From Longimicrobium sp. (GTDB lineage Bacteria > Gemmatimonadota > Gemmatimonadetes > Longimicrobiales > Longimicrobiaceae): DNA of 64,000 nt. The stretch's first letter is position 1; each line of letters begins with the position of its first letter. Shown in pieces: positions 43,592-52,585 of the stretch. The stretch covers positions 124,001-188,000 of the forward strand of contig DASVQP010000129.1 of assembly GCA_036389135.1 (NCBI GenBank). Reading direction: 5' to 3'. Made by a program: the position numbers and the translations under genes. The notes under the pieces were generated by a model. That model was given only the letters and a program-made list of their open reading frames with translations, searched no databases and was not told the origin of the DNA.

Positions 43592-44620
43592 CTACGCCAG
43601 CCCCGCGATCTCCCCCCGCACCTGCTCGATCATCGCCAGCTTCTCCTGGCGGTGCATGAAGGAGCTGTCGAAGCCCATCAGCGCGATCTCCACCAGCTCG
43701 TCCCAGGTGAAGCCGAGGTACTGGTGGGCGCGCCAGAATTCCTCGGTCACCGTGGTGGCGCTCATCAGCCGGTTGTCGGTGTTCAGGCTGAGGACGATGC
43801 CGGCGTCGTAGTACTGCCGCAGCGGGTGCGTCTCAAAGGAGGCGACCGCGCGCGTCTGCACGTTGGAGGTCAGGCAGATCTCGATGGGGACGCGGAAGTC
43901 GTTCACGTAGCGCATCAGGTCCGGGTCCTCGAAGAGGCGCGTGCCGTGGCCGATGCGGTGCGCGTTGCAATAGTGCAGCGCCTGGTGGATGCTCTCCGGG
44001 CCGTACGCCTCGCCGGCGTGGATGGTGGCCGCCATGTTCTTGTTGATGACGGTGTAGAAGGCGTCCTTGTGCTTCTTGGCCGGGTAGTTGTACTCCGCCC
44101 CCGCAAGGTCGAACGCCACCACGCCGCGATCCTTGTACGCCACCGTCAGGTCCGCCAGGTCGCGCGAAGTCTCCGGCTCCATGTTGCGGATGCCGCAGAT
44201 GATGATCTCGGTGCGGATGCCGAAGTCCTGCTCCGCCCGCTTGAGCCCGCGCAGCGGCGCCTCCACCGCCTCGGTGAGCGGAAGGCCCTCCTGCGTGTTG
44301 AGGATCGGCGAGTAGCGGATCTCCGCGTAGCGCACGTTCTCCTCCGCCAGGTCCTCGGCCAGCTCGTAGGCGATGCGCTCCAGGGCGTCGCCGGTCTGCA
44401 TCACCGAAAGGGTGATGGCGAAGCGCTCCAGGTACTCCACCAGGTTGCGCGCGTCCTGCACGTGCATGTAGTCGCGCAGGGCGTCCGCGTCGTGCGCGGG
44501 CATCTTCTTGTTGTACTCCGCCGCGAGCTCCAGCATCGTCTCGGGGCGCAGCGATCCGTCCAGGTGCACGTGCAGCTCCGCCTTGGGGAGGCGGTGCAGC
44601 AGGTCTCGGGTGACTTCCAT
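43592..44620 (-). CDS. add: Adenosine deaminase
   Basis: Zinc-dependent conversion of adenosine to inosine, 342 aa. Metal ligands His17 and His19 are in ELHVHLDGSLRP; HAGE and the RIGHGTRL segment supply the next ligand and catalytic residues; LNTDNRLMS supplies the metal Asp. The NTDN form occurs in a common bacterial subgroup. Start placed at ATG 44620, where homology-like sequence begins; 23 further in-frame codons upstream look non-conserved. A nucleoside transporter and a 5'-nucleotidase lie downstream on the chromosome, same strand. Confidence 0.95.
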   Translation of the reverse strand: MEVTRDLLHRLPKAELHVHLDGSLRPETMLELAAEYNKKMPAHDADALRDYMHVQDARNLVEYLERFAITLSVMQTGDALERIAYELAEDLAEENVRYAEIRYSPILNTQEGLPLTEAVEAPLRGLKRAEQDFGIRTEIIICGIRNMEPETSRDLADLTVAYKDRGVVAFDLAGAEYNYPAKKHKDAFYTVINKNMAATIHAGEAYGPESIHQALHYCNAHRIGHGTRLFEDPDLMRYVNDFRVPIEICLTSNVQTRAVASFETHPLRQYYDAGIVLSLNTDNRLMSATTVTEEFWRAHQYLGFTWDELVEIALMGFDSSFMHRQEKLAMIEQVRGEIAGLA

Positions 44621-44722
44621 GGTCCTCGCCGGGCTGCGGGTTGCGGGGGGCGGATGCGCGAACGGGTGGCCCACGTTGCCGTGCACCACCCGCGAACAGT
44701 CTGCCGCGCCCCGACCGACATT

Positions 44723-45451
44723 CTACATCCAGGGCCGTGCCTGCGCCACCTCCGCGCGGGTCAGCACCACCTTGTTGCGCCGGGCGCGCGTGAGGGTGTG
44801 GTTCTCGAAGACCTTTACGAGCACCACCCCCGCCACGAACCCACCCACGTGCGCCCACACCGCCACGCCGCCCTCCTCCCCCGCCTGCGCGCCCATCTCC
44901 ACGTACGCCATGAAGAGCTGCAGCGCGAACCAGTACATCAGAAAGAACATCGCGCGGAGGTTGAAGAAGAAGATCGGCGGCAGCCACGTCCGCACCCGCG
45001 CGTGGGGGTAGAGAACGATGTACGCCCCCATCACCCCGCTGATGGCGCCGCTGGCGCCCACCGCAGGCAGCTCGCTCCCCACGTTGAAGTAGATGTGCGC
45101 CCCCGCCGCCACCGCTCCGCACAGCAGGTAGAAGACGAGGAAGCGCAGGTACCCCATGGAGTCCTCGATGTTGTTCCCGAAGACCCACAGAAAGAGCATG
45201 TTCCCCAGGATGTGCTCCCAGCTCCCGTGCATGAACATGGCGGTGAGGATCGTCCCCGTGGTCAGCCCGTCCGGCGCGCACCGGGCCGTGATCTCGCACG
45301 GGATGGTGCCGAAGTGGAGCACCGACGCCTGCAGCGCCTGCGACATCCCCGCGCCCTGAAGCTGGAACCACGCGAACGCGTTCAGCAGGATCAGCCCGAC
45401 GGTGACGATGGGGCGCAGCTCGGTGGGGTTTTCGTCACTGATGGGGATCAC
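44723..45451 (-). CDS. Rhomboid-family intramembrane serine protease
   Basis: 242 aa from GTG 45451, which gives the common family start (IPISDENPT). Catalytic Ser134 lies in VGASGAISG and His201 in WAHVGGF. Other family features are HGSWEHILGNMLFLWVFG and about six membrane segments, with a long loop before TM2. Upstream codons (to 45514) are Pro/Arg-rich and unlikely to be translated. Acts within the inner membrane; substrates unknown. Confidence 0.92.
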   Translation of the reverse strand: MIPISDENPTELRPIVTVGLILLNAFAWFQLQGAGMSQALQASVLHFGTIPCEITARCAPDGLTTGTILTAMFMHGSWEHILGNMLFLWVFGNNIEDSMGYLRFLVFYLLCGAVAAGAHIYFNVGSELPAVGASGAISGVMGAYIVLYPHARVRTWLPPIFFFNLRAMFFLMYWFALQLFMAYVEMGAQAGEEGGVAVWAHVGGFVAGVVLVKVFENHTLTRARRNKVVLTRAEVAQARPWM

Positions 45452-45691
45452 GCGCGGCTCCGGTTGGGGTGCGGGGGCGGGCCGGTGCAAGCGCGGCGCC
45501 AGCGTCCGGCACACCGCGCGCCGCGATCGCTGTCCGGTTTTGGGACCGCCGCATCCCGCAGGTGGACACCGGGGGCGGGCCCTCGCCGCGCAAGCGGTTG
45601 GGGTGCATCGTCTTGGGAAGCGGTCGCGGCGGCGCGGGCGTTGCCCTGGAGAGGGCCAGCCTCACTCCAACTCCCTCCCGCGGGACTCTCC

Positions 45692-48103
45692 ATGTTTCTG
45701 AATGCTCGTACCTGGGTCGCCGACCTGATCCGTGACGTGCTCTACGGCCTGCGCCAGCATTTACGGCGGCCCGGCTTCGCGACCGTGTCGATCCTCACGC
45801 TCGGCCTCGGCGTGGGCGCCACGACTGCCATCTTCAGCGTGGTGAACGGCGTGCTCCTGAAGCCGCTCCCTTTCTCCGAGCCCGAGCGCCTGGTGGGCGT
45901 TCATCACCAGGGATACGGGCAGGGACCGGGCACGTTCTTCACCTACCGCGATCACAACCGCACCTTCGAGGCGCTGGGGGCGTGGGAAGCGAACGAGGTC
46001 TCCATCACCGGCGGCGCCGAGCCCGAGCGGGTCGAGGCGCTCGCCGTCACCGCGGGGACGCTTCCGCTGCTGGGCGTGAAGCCGGCGCTGGGCCGCGTCT
46101 TCACCCGCGAGGACGATGCGCCCGGCAGCCCGCTCCGTGTGGTGCTCACCCACGGCTATTGGCGGCGGGCCCTCGGCGGCGATCCCGCGGCCGTCGGGCG
46201 TACCATCCGGGTCGATAGCAGCGTCGCCGAGGTGATCGGCGTCCTGCCCGAGAGCTTCCGCTTCCTGCGCAGGCAACCGGCCGTCGTGCTGCCGATGCGG
46301 CTAGATCCGGCCGACGAGTCCGCCTTCGACTTCGCCGCGGTCGCGCGGCTGAGGCCCGGTGTCACGGTGGAGCAGGCGAATGCCGACGTCGCGCGCATGA
46401 TCCCGCTCCTCCCGGCCCAGTACCGTCCCTTTGGCCTGCGGCCGGACGTGCGCCCGCTCGTCCGCGATGTAGTCGGCGGCGTGGACCGGCCGCTGTGGAT
46501 CCTGCTCGGGAGCGTCGCGGTCGTGTTCCTCATCGCCTGCGCCAACGTCGCCAACCTGTTCCTGGTGCGGGCGGAGGGCCGGCAGCAGGAGCTCGCGGTG
46601 AGGGCCGCATTGGGCGCGGGCCGCGGGCGCGTCGCGCGCCAGCTGCTGTCGGAGAGCCTGGTGATCGGGCTGGGAGGTGGGCTGGCGGGGCTGTTCCTGG
46701 CGCACGCGGGCACCCGTCTGCTGCGCCGGATCGCGCCGGCCGAGCTGCCGCGGGTGGAAGAGATCGGAATCGACCCCGTCGTCCTGCTCTTCGCCCTCGC
46801 CGTCTCGCTGGCGGCGGGGATCTGCTGCGGGCTCGTTCCCGTCGCCCGGCTCGGGACGGACGACGCGAGCCGGCTGAGGGAGGGAGGCCGCGCCGCCAGC
46901 GACGGGCCCGGCCGCAACCGCCTGCGCAGCCGGCTGGTGGTGGCCGAGGTGGCGCTGACCATGATGCTGCTGATCGCGTCCGGCCTGATGATCCGCACCT
47001 TTGTCGCCATGCGGCAGGTGCAGCCCGGCTTCGCCGCTCCGCGCGAGGTGCAGAGCTTCCAGGTGCCGCTCCCGCTGGTGAGCGGAGACACCGGGGCAGT
47101 CGCCCGCACCTTTCGGCAGATCTCGGAGCGTGCGGCCGCGATCCCCGGCGTCAGGTCGGTGGGCTTCGCCTCCTCGGTGACGATGGACGGGGAGGACAAC
47201 ACGAACCCGCTCTACGTGGAGGGCGTCACGACGCCCGCGGGGGAGCTTCCGCCGCTGCGCCGCTTCAAGGCCGTGGGTCCGGGCTACCACGAGACGATGG
47301 GGAATCCCGTCGTGGCGGGCCGGCCCATCTCCTGGGACGACATCCACCAGGGCCGGCAGGCCGTGGTGATCTCGGCCAACCTGGCGCGGGCGTACTGGGG
47401 CGACGCCGCGCGCGCGATCGGCAAGCGGGTGCGCAACGACCCCGCGTCGCCCTGGCAGGAGGTCGTCGGGGTGGTGGGGGACGAGCGCGACGACGGGGTC
47501 GACCGGCCGGTGACCTCCATCGTGTACTGGCCGCTGATGCATCCCAGCTACGGGAGCAGCGAGATGGTGTTCGTGGTTCGCTCGCCCCGTGCGGGAACGC
47601 CCGCCCTCGTGCAGGAGCTCCGGCAGGCGGTCCGCGCCGTCGACCCGTCGCTCCCCATCGCCCGGGTGGAGACGCTGGAGCAGATCCGCGCGGGCTCCAT
47701 GGCGCGAACGTCGTTCATGATGGTGATGCTGGGGATCGCCGCCGCGGTCGCGCTCGTGCTGGGGGTGGTCGGCATCTACGCCGTGATCGCCTACATCGCC
47801 GCGCAGCGGACGCGCGAGGTGGGCACCCGCATCGCGCTGGGGGCCAGCGCCGGCGACGTCCGGCGGCTCTTCCTGCGCCAGGGGCTCACCATGACGCTGG
47901 CGGGCATCGGCATCGGCATCGCCGGCGCGCTGATGCTGACCCGGGTGATCTCCGCGCACCTGTTCGGCGTCGGACCCATGGACCCGCTGACCTACGCCGC
48001 GGTCGCGCTCGGCCTCACCGCCGTCGCGCTGCTGGCCTCGTACCTCCCCGCGCGCCGGGCCTCGCGCGTGGACCCGGTCGTCACGCTGCGGGCGGGCGGC
48101 TGA
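45692..48103 (+). CDS. ADOP/MacB-type ABC transporter permease
   Basis: 803 aa permease with two FtsX domains. It begins with LIRDVLYGLRQHLRRPGFA and LTLGLGVGATTAIFSVVNGVLLKPLPF, the signature of acidobacterial duplicated orphan permeases. A large periplasmic MacB-PCD domain (about 60-260) is followed by three membrane helices, a second periplasmic domain and a further three helices ending in ARRASRVDPVVTLR. No ATPase gene is adjacent, which is usual for ADOP proteins. The frame is open far upstream, but ATG 45692 is where family sequence starts. Confidence 0.9.
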   Translation: MFLNARTWVADLIRDVLYGLRQHLRRPGFATVSILTLGLGVGATTAIFSVVNGVLLKPLPFSEPERLVGVHHQGYGQGPGTFFTYRDHNRTFEALGAWEANEVSITGGAEPERVEALAVTAGTLPLLGVKPALGRVFTREDDAPGSPLRVVLTHGYWRRALGGDPAAVGRTIRVDSSVAEVIGVLPESFRFLRRQPAVVLPMRLDPADESAFDFAAVARLRPGVTVEQANADVARMIPLLPAQYRPFGLRPDVRPLVRDVVGGVDRPLWILLGSVAVVFLIACANVANLFLVRAEGRQQELAVRAALGAGRGRVARQLLSESLVIGLGGGLAGLFLAHAGTRLLRRIAPAELPRVEEIGIDPVVLLFALAVSLAAGICCGLVPVARLGTDDASRLREGGRAASDGPGRNRLRSRLVVAEVALTMMLLIASGLMIRTFVAMRQVQPGFAAPREVQSFQVPLPLVSGDTGAVARTFRQISERAAAIPGVRSVGFASSVTMDGEDNTNPLYVEGVTTPAGELPPLRRFKAVGPGYHETMGNPVVAGRPISWDDIHQGRQAVVISANLARAYWGDAARAIGKRVRNDPASPWQEVVGVVGDERDDGVDRPVTSIVYWPLMHPSYGSSEMVFVVRSPRAGTPALVQELRQAVRAVDPSLPIARVETLEQIRAGSMARTSFMMVMLGIAAAVALVLGVVGIYAVIAYIAAQRTREVGTRIALGASAGDVRRLFLRQGLTMTLAGIGIGIAGALMLTRVISAHLFGVGPMDPLTYAAVALGLTAVALLASYLPARRASRVDPVVTLRAGG

Positions 48104-48106
48104 AAA

Positions 48107-48148
48107 GAGAGACGGAGGCACGGGATTGCCGTGCCCCCGTCGCTCTTT
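48107..48148 (+). terminator. Intrinsic terminator after the ADOP permease gene
   Basis: GAGACGGAGGCACGG and CCGTGCCCCCGTCGCTC form a stem of about 14 bp with one A-C mismatch and a GATT-type loop, followed by TTTG. It begins 4 bp after the stop codon. Confidence 0.7.
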
Positions 48149-48165
48149 GTGGTACCCGTCATCTG

Positions 48166-48312
48166 AAAGGTCTCACGCAGAGGCGCAGAAACGCAGGAGA
48201 GGAGAACAACAACAGAAAAGCATCACACAGAGACGCAGAGGGGAACGGAAAAGGTCACAGAGAACCCTTCGTTGTTCTTTCAGTTGACTCTGTGGCTCTG
48301 TGTGAGATCAGC
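48166..48312. repeat. CACAGAG-family intergenic repeat, copy 5
   Basis: The longest copy. It has CTCACGCAGAGGCGCAGAAA, TCACACAGAGACGCAGAGGG, GTCACAGAGAACCC and, on the right, GACTCTGTGGCTCTGTGTGA. Left and right units are complementary. It lies between convergent genes. Confidence 0.75.
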
Positions 48313-48322
48313 CGTTCCGCGG

Positions 48323-49957
48323 TCAGAGCAGAATGCCCACCACGCAGGCAGTCATGAAGTTCGCCAGCGTCCCCGCGATCATGGCGCGGAGGCCCAGCCG
48401 GCTCAGGTCGCCGCGGCGCTCCGGCGCCATCCCGCCGATGCCGCCGATCTGGATGGCGATGCTGCTGAAGTTGGCGAAGCCGCACAGCGCGTAGGTGGCG
48501 ATCACCACCGAGCGCGGGTCGAGATTCGCGCCCTCCTGCAGCATGGAGCCCAGGTGCAGGTACGCCACGAACTCGTTGAGCGCCGTCTTCTCGCCGATCA
48601 GCGTGCCGATGGCCGGCGCGTCCTGCCACGGCACCCCCATCAGCCATGCCATCGGTGCGCCCAGCCACCCCAGCACCATCTGGATGCTGAAGCCCTGCAC
48701 GCCAAAGAGCCCGACGAACCAGGCCAGCAGCCCGTTGATCAGGGCCAGCAGCGCGATGAAGGCCAGGAGCATGGCGCCCACGTTCAGCGCGAGCGAGAGC
48801 CCCTCGCTGGCGCCGCGCGCCGCGGCGTCGATCGGGTTGGCGTCGATTTTTTCCAGCTCGATCCCCAGCTTGCCGCGCGTGACGGGCTCCTCCGTCTCCG
48901 GGTACATCAGCTTGGAGATGGCGATGCACGCCGGCGCGGACATCACGGAGGCGGAGATCAGGTGCCCCGCGATGTCCGGGAAGTACGAGACCAGGATCCC
49001 CACGTACGCCGCCAGCACGCCGCCCGCCACCGTGCCGAAGCCGCCCACCATGACGCAGTGCAGCTCGCTCTTCGTCATCGTCCCGATGAACGGCTTCACC
49101 AGGAGGGGCGCCTCGGTCTGCCCCAGAAAGATGTTGCCGGCCGTGCTCAGGCTCTCCGCGCCGGAGATCCGCATCGTCTTCATCATCACCCACCCGAACC
49201 CCTTCACGATCCACTCCATGATGCCCAGATGATAGAGCAGCGTCATCAGGCTGGAGAAGAAGATGATGGTGGGGAGGACGTTGAAGGCGAAGAAGGCGCC
49301 CGTGTTGGCCCACGTCCCGCCCGGGGGGATCGGCACCATGTTGTGAGGCGCGGCTCCGACCGGGACGTTGTTCCAAACCAGGTTGCCGAAGAGAAACTTG
49401 GCGCCCTCCACCGTATACCCGATCAGCGCGTTGAACAGGTTGTTGGCGCCGTCGAAGAACTCGTAACCCAGCTGCGTCTTCAGGATGAGGACGGCGAAGA
49501 TGAACTGCAGCCCGATCCCCCAGGCGACCGTCCGCCAGTCCACGGCGCGGCGGTTCACGCTCAGCAGGAAGGCGATCAGCGTGAAGACGGCGAGCCCCAG
49601 CAGACTCACCGCGCGCTGCAGCGGCGAGCCGCCGGCGGCATCGGTGCGCGCCTGCTGCGCCCGGTCCTGCGCGGTGGGCTCGTTGCCACGGTTCGCGGGC
49701 GTCGCCGGGTCCTGCGCGATCCCGCTCTCGGGCGTCTGCGCCTCGCGCACGATCTCGCTCGTGCCGTTGCCCGCCGGGGGCTGCGCCGCGGGGGTGCCGG
49801 GCTGCGCGGCTGGCTGGGCCACCGGCTGCGCCACCGGGGGAGCGGCGCGCGTGGTGTCCTGTGCGGAGGCGTACCACCCCGCGGTGAGCAGCAGCGCTGC
49901 GGCCAGCCAGAGCGGCAGCAGCCACTTCAGGCGCCGGGTCCTCGTTGGGAGGGGCAT
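48323..49957 (-). CDS. Concentrative (Na+/H+-coupled) nucleoside transporter, NupC/CNT family
   Basis: 544 aa. The C-terminal 420 residues form the CNT core: [56 protein letters not shown] and [20 protein letters not shown] are family signatures. The first 105 residues are unusual. They consist of a signal-like hydrophobic segment and a Pro/Gln/Ala-rich stretch (repeated PVAQP units), then an acidic linker, before TM1. Probably imports nucleosides released by the periplasmic 5'-nucleotidase encoded next to it and feeding adenosine deaminase. Confidence 0.92.
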   Translation of the reverse strand: MPLPTRTRRLKWLLPLWLAAALLLTAGWYASAQDTTRAAPPVAQPVAQPAAQPGTPAAQPPAGNGTSEIVREAQTPESGIAQDPATPANRGNEPTAQDRAQQARTDAAGGSPLQRAVSLLGLAVFTLIAFLLSVNRRAVDWRTVAWGIGLQFIFAVLILKTQLGYEFFDGANNLFNALIGYTVEGAKFLFGNLVWNNVPVGAAPHNMVPIPPGGTWANTGAFFAFNVLPTIIFFSSLMTLLYHLGIMEWIVKGFGWVMMKTMRISGAESLSTAGNIFLGQTEAPLLVKPFIGTMTKSELHCVMVGGFGTVAGGVLAAYVGILVSYFPDIAGHLISASVMSAPACIAISKLMYPETEEPVTRGKLGIELEKIDANPIDAAARGASEGLSLALNVGAMLLAFIALLALINGLLAWFVGLFGVQGFSIQMVLGWLGAPMAWLMGVPWQDAPAIGTLIGEKTALNEFVAYLHLGSMLQEGANLDPRSVVIATYALCGFANFSSIAIQIGGIGGMAPERRGDLSRLGLRAMIAGTLANFMTACVVGILL

Positions 49958-50064
49958 GGGGCGGGGATGGCAGGGTGAAGAGCACCCGCCGCGCGCTCGG
50001 CGGCGGGCAGAACTGGATGGATCGACATTCTACCGACCCGCGCAACTTCTCGCCACAGTGCCGC

Positions 50065-51750
50065 TCAGGGGCGCGGCGCCTGCTCCGCCGCGGCCCGGCG
50101 CGCCAGCTCCGCGGGGACGATCTCCCAGTTCTTCCTGAACACCTGCTCCGGCGCGATGGTGCCGCGCCGCTCGATCTCCTCGATCAGAAGCTCGCGGATC
50201 CCCTGGCCGCGGTCGTACACCACCGGCGCGCCGATCAGCATCGAGAACCCGCCGCTGCCGCTCGCGCGGTAGTTGTTGAGAGCGAGGGTGAAGCTGTCCG
50301 CCGCCGCCACGTCGCGCCCGTTCCTGCGCAGCGTAGTCACACGCTGGCCGACGGGCTTCGTCAGGTCGAGCGTGTAGTCCACGCCGCTCACCACGTCGAA
50401 GTTGTAGCCGGGGACGGCCGGGTTCACCAGCTTTTCGCATCGCGCGGCGGGGCAGGGGAGGTAGTACTCCGCGCTCTTTTCGATGAACGCCCGCAGCTGC
50501 GCGCCCGACACGCGCACCGCCTTGAGCGTGTTGTCGTACAGGTACAGCCCCGCCACGTCCGCCACGGTGATGGGCCCCGCCGGGATGCGCGCGTCCAGCG
50601 AGAACGCCGCGGCGGCCGAGAGCTCCGCGCCCGAGGCGCGCATCTGCACGTCGTTGATCAGGTCCAGGATCGGCGTGTCCTCCACCCGCGAGCGCGCCGC
50701 CAACCACTCGACGGACGAGGTGCCGATGCGCCGCGCCACGTACTCCCGCGTCCGCTGGTGCGCCGCCGCCAGCATCGCCTCGAACTCCGCAGACGTCGCG
50801 CCTTTCGCGGGGCGCAGGATGCGGCCGCGCTTCCCCGCCACGCGCCACCCCGCCGCGCCGCGCTCCAGCTCCAGCTCGGCGACGGCCAGCGAGGTGCCCC
50901 AGTTCTTGGCCTGCATCACCAGCACGCCGCCGATGGTGGTGTCCGCCACTTCGCGGTGCGAGTGCCCCATCAGGATCAGGTCGATCCCGGGTACCTCGCG
51001 CGCCATCGCCGCCGCCGCGTTCTCGGTGGGGACGCCGGTCGCCGCGGTGTCGTAGCTCGATCCCTCCAGCCCGCTGTGCGCCGCCACGATCACCAGGTCG
51101 GCGCCCTGCCGCCTCATCTCCGCCACCACGGGACGCACGGAGGCCACGATGTCGCGGAAGTCCAGCCGCCCGCGCACGTTGTCGCGGTCCCAGATCGCCA
51201 CGCCGGGCGGCGTCACCGAGGTGATCCCGACCCGCACCGGCGCGCCGCCCACCGTCCGCTCCACGATGGTGAAGGGGCGGTACGCGTGCTCCGCCGTCCC
51301 TGCGCGGTAGGTGTTCGCGGAGAGCCAGGGGAAGCGCGACTGCCGCGCGACCGTGTCCAGGTGCGCGATCCCGTAGTTGAACTCGTGGTTGCCGATGGCG
51401 GACGCGTCGTAGCGCAGGAAGTTCATCGCCGCCGCCACCGGGTGCGTCTCGCCGGCGGCGAGGCGCGAGTAGACGAAGTCGAGCGGATTCCCCTGCAGTA
51501 GATCGCCCGATTCCACCAGCACGGTGCGGCCGGGATTGGCGGCGCGCACGCTGTCGATCTGCGGAACGAGGCGCGCCAGGCCGTGGTCGGTCGTGCGGCC
51601 CGTGTAGTAGTCGTAGGGAAGGAGCCAGCCGTGCGTGTCGGTGGTCCCCATCACCACCAGCCGCCCCGCGGCGGGCGCAACGGCGGGCGGCGTGGAAGCA
51701 CAACCAGCCGCCAGGACGCCCGCGGCGAGCGTCAGCAATGTGCGATTCAT
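50065..51750 (-). CDS. 5'-nucleotidase/2',3'-cyclic phosphodiesterase family lipoprotein (UshA-like)
   Basis: 561 aa. Lipobox LAAGC with Cys17. The N-terminal metallophosphoesterase domain has GTTDTHGWLLP, VESGDLLQGNPLD, AIGNHEFNYG and MGHSHREV, all metal-binding motifs. The C-terminal 5'-nucleotidase domain ends near NYRASGSGGF, which resembles the substrate-clamp aromatic segment. Predicted to hydrolyse extracellular or periplasmic nucleotides. ATG 51750 chosen because it sets the signal peptide; a start 15 nt further upstream is possible. Confidence 0.9.
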   Translation of the reverse strand: MNRTLLTLAAGVLAAGCASTPPAVAPAAGRLVVMGTTDTHGWLLPYDYYTGRTTDHGLARLVPQIDSVRAANPGRTVLVESGDLLQGNPLDFVYSRLAAGETHPVAAAMNFLRYDASAIGNHEFNYGIAHLDTVARQSRFPWLSANTYRAGTAEHAYRPFTIVERTVGGAPVRVGITSVTPPGVAIWDRDNVRGRLDFRDIVASVRPVVAEMRRQGADLVIVAAHSGLEGSSYDTAATGVPTENAAAAMAREVPGIDLILMGHSHREVADTTIGGVLVMQAKNWGTSLAVAELELERGAAGWRVAGKRGRILRPAKGATSAEFEAMLAAAHQRTREYVARRIGTSSVEWLAARSRVEDTPILDLINDVQMRASGAELSAAAAFSLDARIPAGPITVADVAGLYLYDNTLKAVRVSGAQLRAFIEKSAEYYLPCPAARCEKLVNPAVPGYNFDVVSGVDYTLDLTKPVGQRVTTLRRNGRDVAAADSFTLALNNYRASGSGGFSMLIGAPVVYDRGQGIRELLIEEIERRGTIAPEQVFRKNWEIVPAELARRAAAEQAPRP

Positions 51751-51785
51751 GGAAAGTCCCAGCAAGGTGATAGCAGTTACGGCCG

Positions 51786-51892
51786 GAAGTGCTGAGTGCT
51801 AAGTGCTAAGTGCTGAACAGCGGCTCACTCAGGACTCAGGACTCAGGACCTAGGACTCAGGACTTAGGACTCAGCACTTAGGACTTCAGTTT
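51786..51892. repeat. AAGTGCTAAG-family palindromic repeat, copy 3
   Basis: Left arm GAAGTGCTGAGTGCTAAGTG, centre TGAACAGCGGCTCA, then a right arm of five or more ACTCAGGACT/ACTTAGGACT units ending AGCACTTAGGACTTC. The right arm is longer and more diverged than in copies at 19751 and 40401. It lies just upstream of the 5'-nucleotidase gene (minus strand) and of the following plus-strand operon. Confidence 0.8.
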
Positions 51893-52045
51893 CGGTGGAC
51901 CCGTTTGGCCCGCGCGTGGTACACGGCAGGGAGCGAGATGCTCCGCGCCTTTGCGCCCGGCGCGCTGGCCCCGCTACTTTCCCCAGGGGGACCGCGCTTT
52001 GCAGGCGCGAAAACGAGCCCCGCACGACCCGCTCACACTTGTGCG

Positions 52046-52585
52046 ATGACCCGCGCCCTGCTTCTGCTCGTACTGCTGATCGCCGCGCACCCGCTCGCCG
52101 CGCAGGTGACGCCGCCGGATACCTCCCGCCGCCCCGTGGTGGACACGGCGGGCGCAATCCGCGCGGACTCGGTGCCCACCGGCCGGATCTCGCCGCGTGG
52201 CGCCTTCCTGCGCTCGCTCGTCCTTCCCGGCTGGGGGCAGTCGGAGATCGGCGCGCCGGAACGCGGCATCGTCTACTTCGCGCTGGAGGCGGGGAGCCTG
52301 TGGATGGTGCTGAAGTCGCACCGCAAGCTGGGCGAGGCGTACGACCGCGAAGACATCCTGCGGCGCGCCGGCGTCATCCCGGAGGAGCGCACCACCGGCC
52401 TCGTGCGCGCCCGCCGCGCCCAGCGCGAGGACTGGATCGCGCTCTCCCTCTTCTGGCTCTTCTTCTCCGGCGCGGACGCCTTCGTGGGCGCGCACCTGCG
52501 CGACTTCGACGCACAGGTGGGCTCCGCGCCCGGCTCGGGCGGCGTGCAGGTGGGGGGGAGCATTCCGGTCGGCACTCGCCCGTGA
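52046..52585 (+). CDS. DUF5683-type exported membrane protein
   Basis: 179 aa. Signal peptide (ALLLLVLLIAAHPLAAQ), then a segment SPRGAFLRSLVLPGWGQSEIG with the PGWGQ motif of DUF5683 proteins, and two hydrophobic segments (GIVYFALEAGSLWMVL and WIALSLFWLFFSGADAFVGA). Function unknown. Its stop overlaps the murI start (GTGA). Confidence 0.75.
   Translation: MTRALLLLVLLIAAHPLAAQVTPPDTSRRPVVDTAGAIRADSVPTGRISPRGAFLRSLVLPGWGQSEIGAPERGIVYFALEAGSLWMVLKSHRKLGEAYDREDILRRAGVIPEERTTGLVRARRAQREDWIALSLFWLFFSGADAFVGAHLRDFDAQVGSAPGSGGVQVGGSIPVGTRP

Noticed and set aside
43478-45691. Very long N-terminal extension of the ADOP permease frame
   Set aside because: It runs opposite the complete adenosine deaminase and rhomboid genes; the conserved permease sequence begins at 45692.
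46301-48121. 606-codon minus-strand frame opposite the ADOP permease
   Set aside because: Composition typical of antisense frames; the plus strand encodes a full double-FtsX permease.
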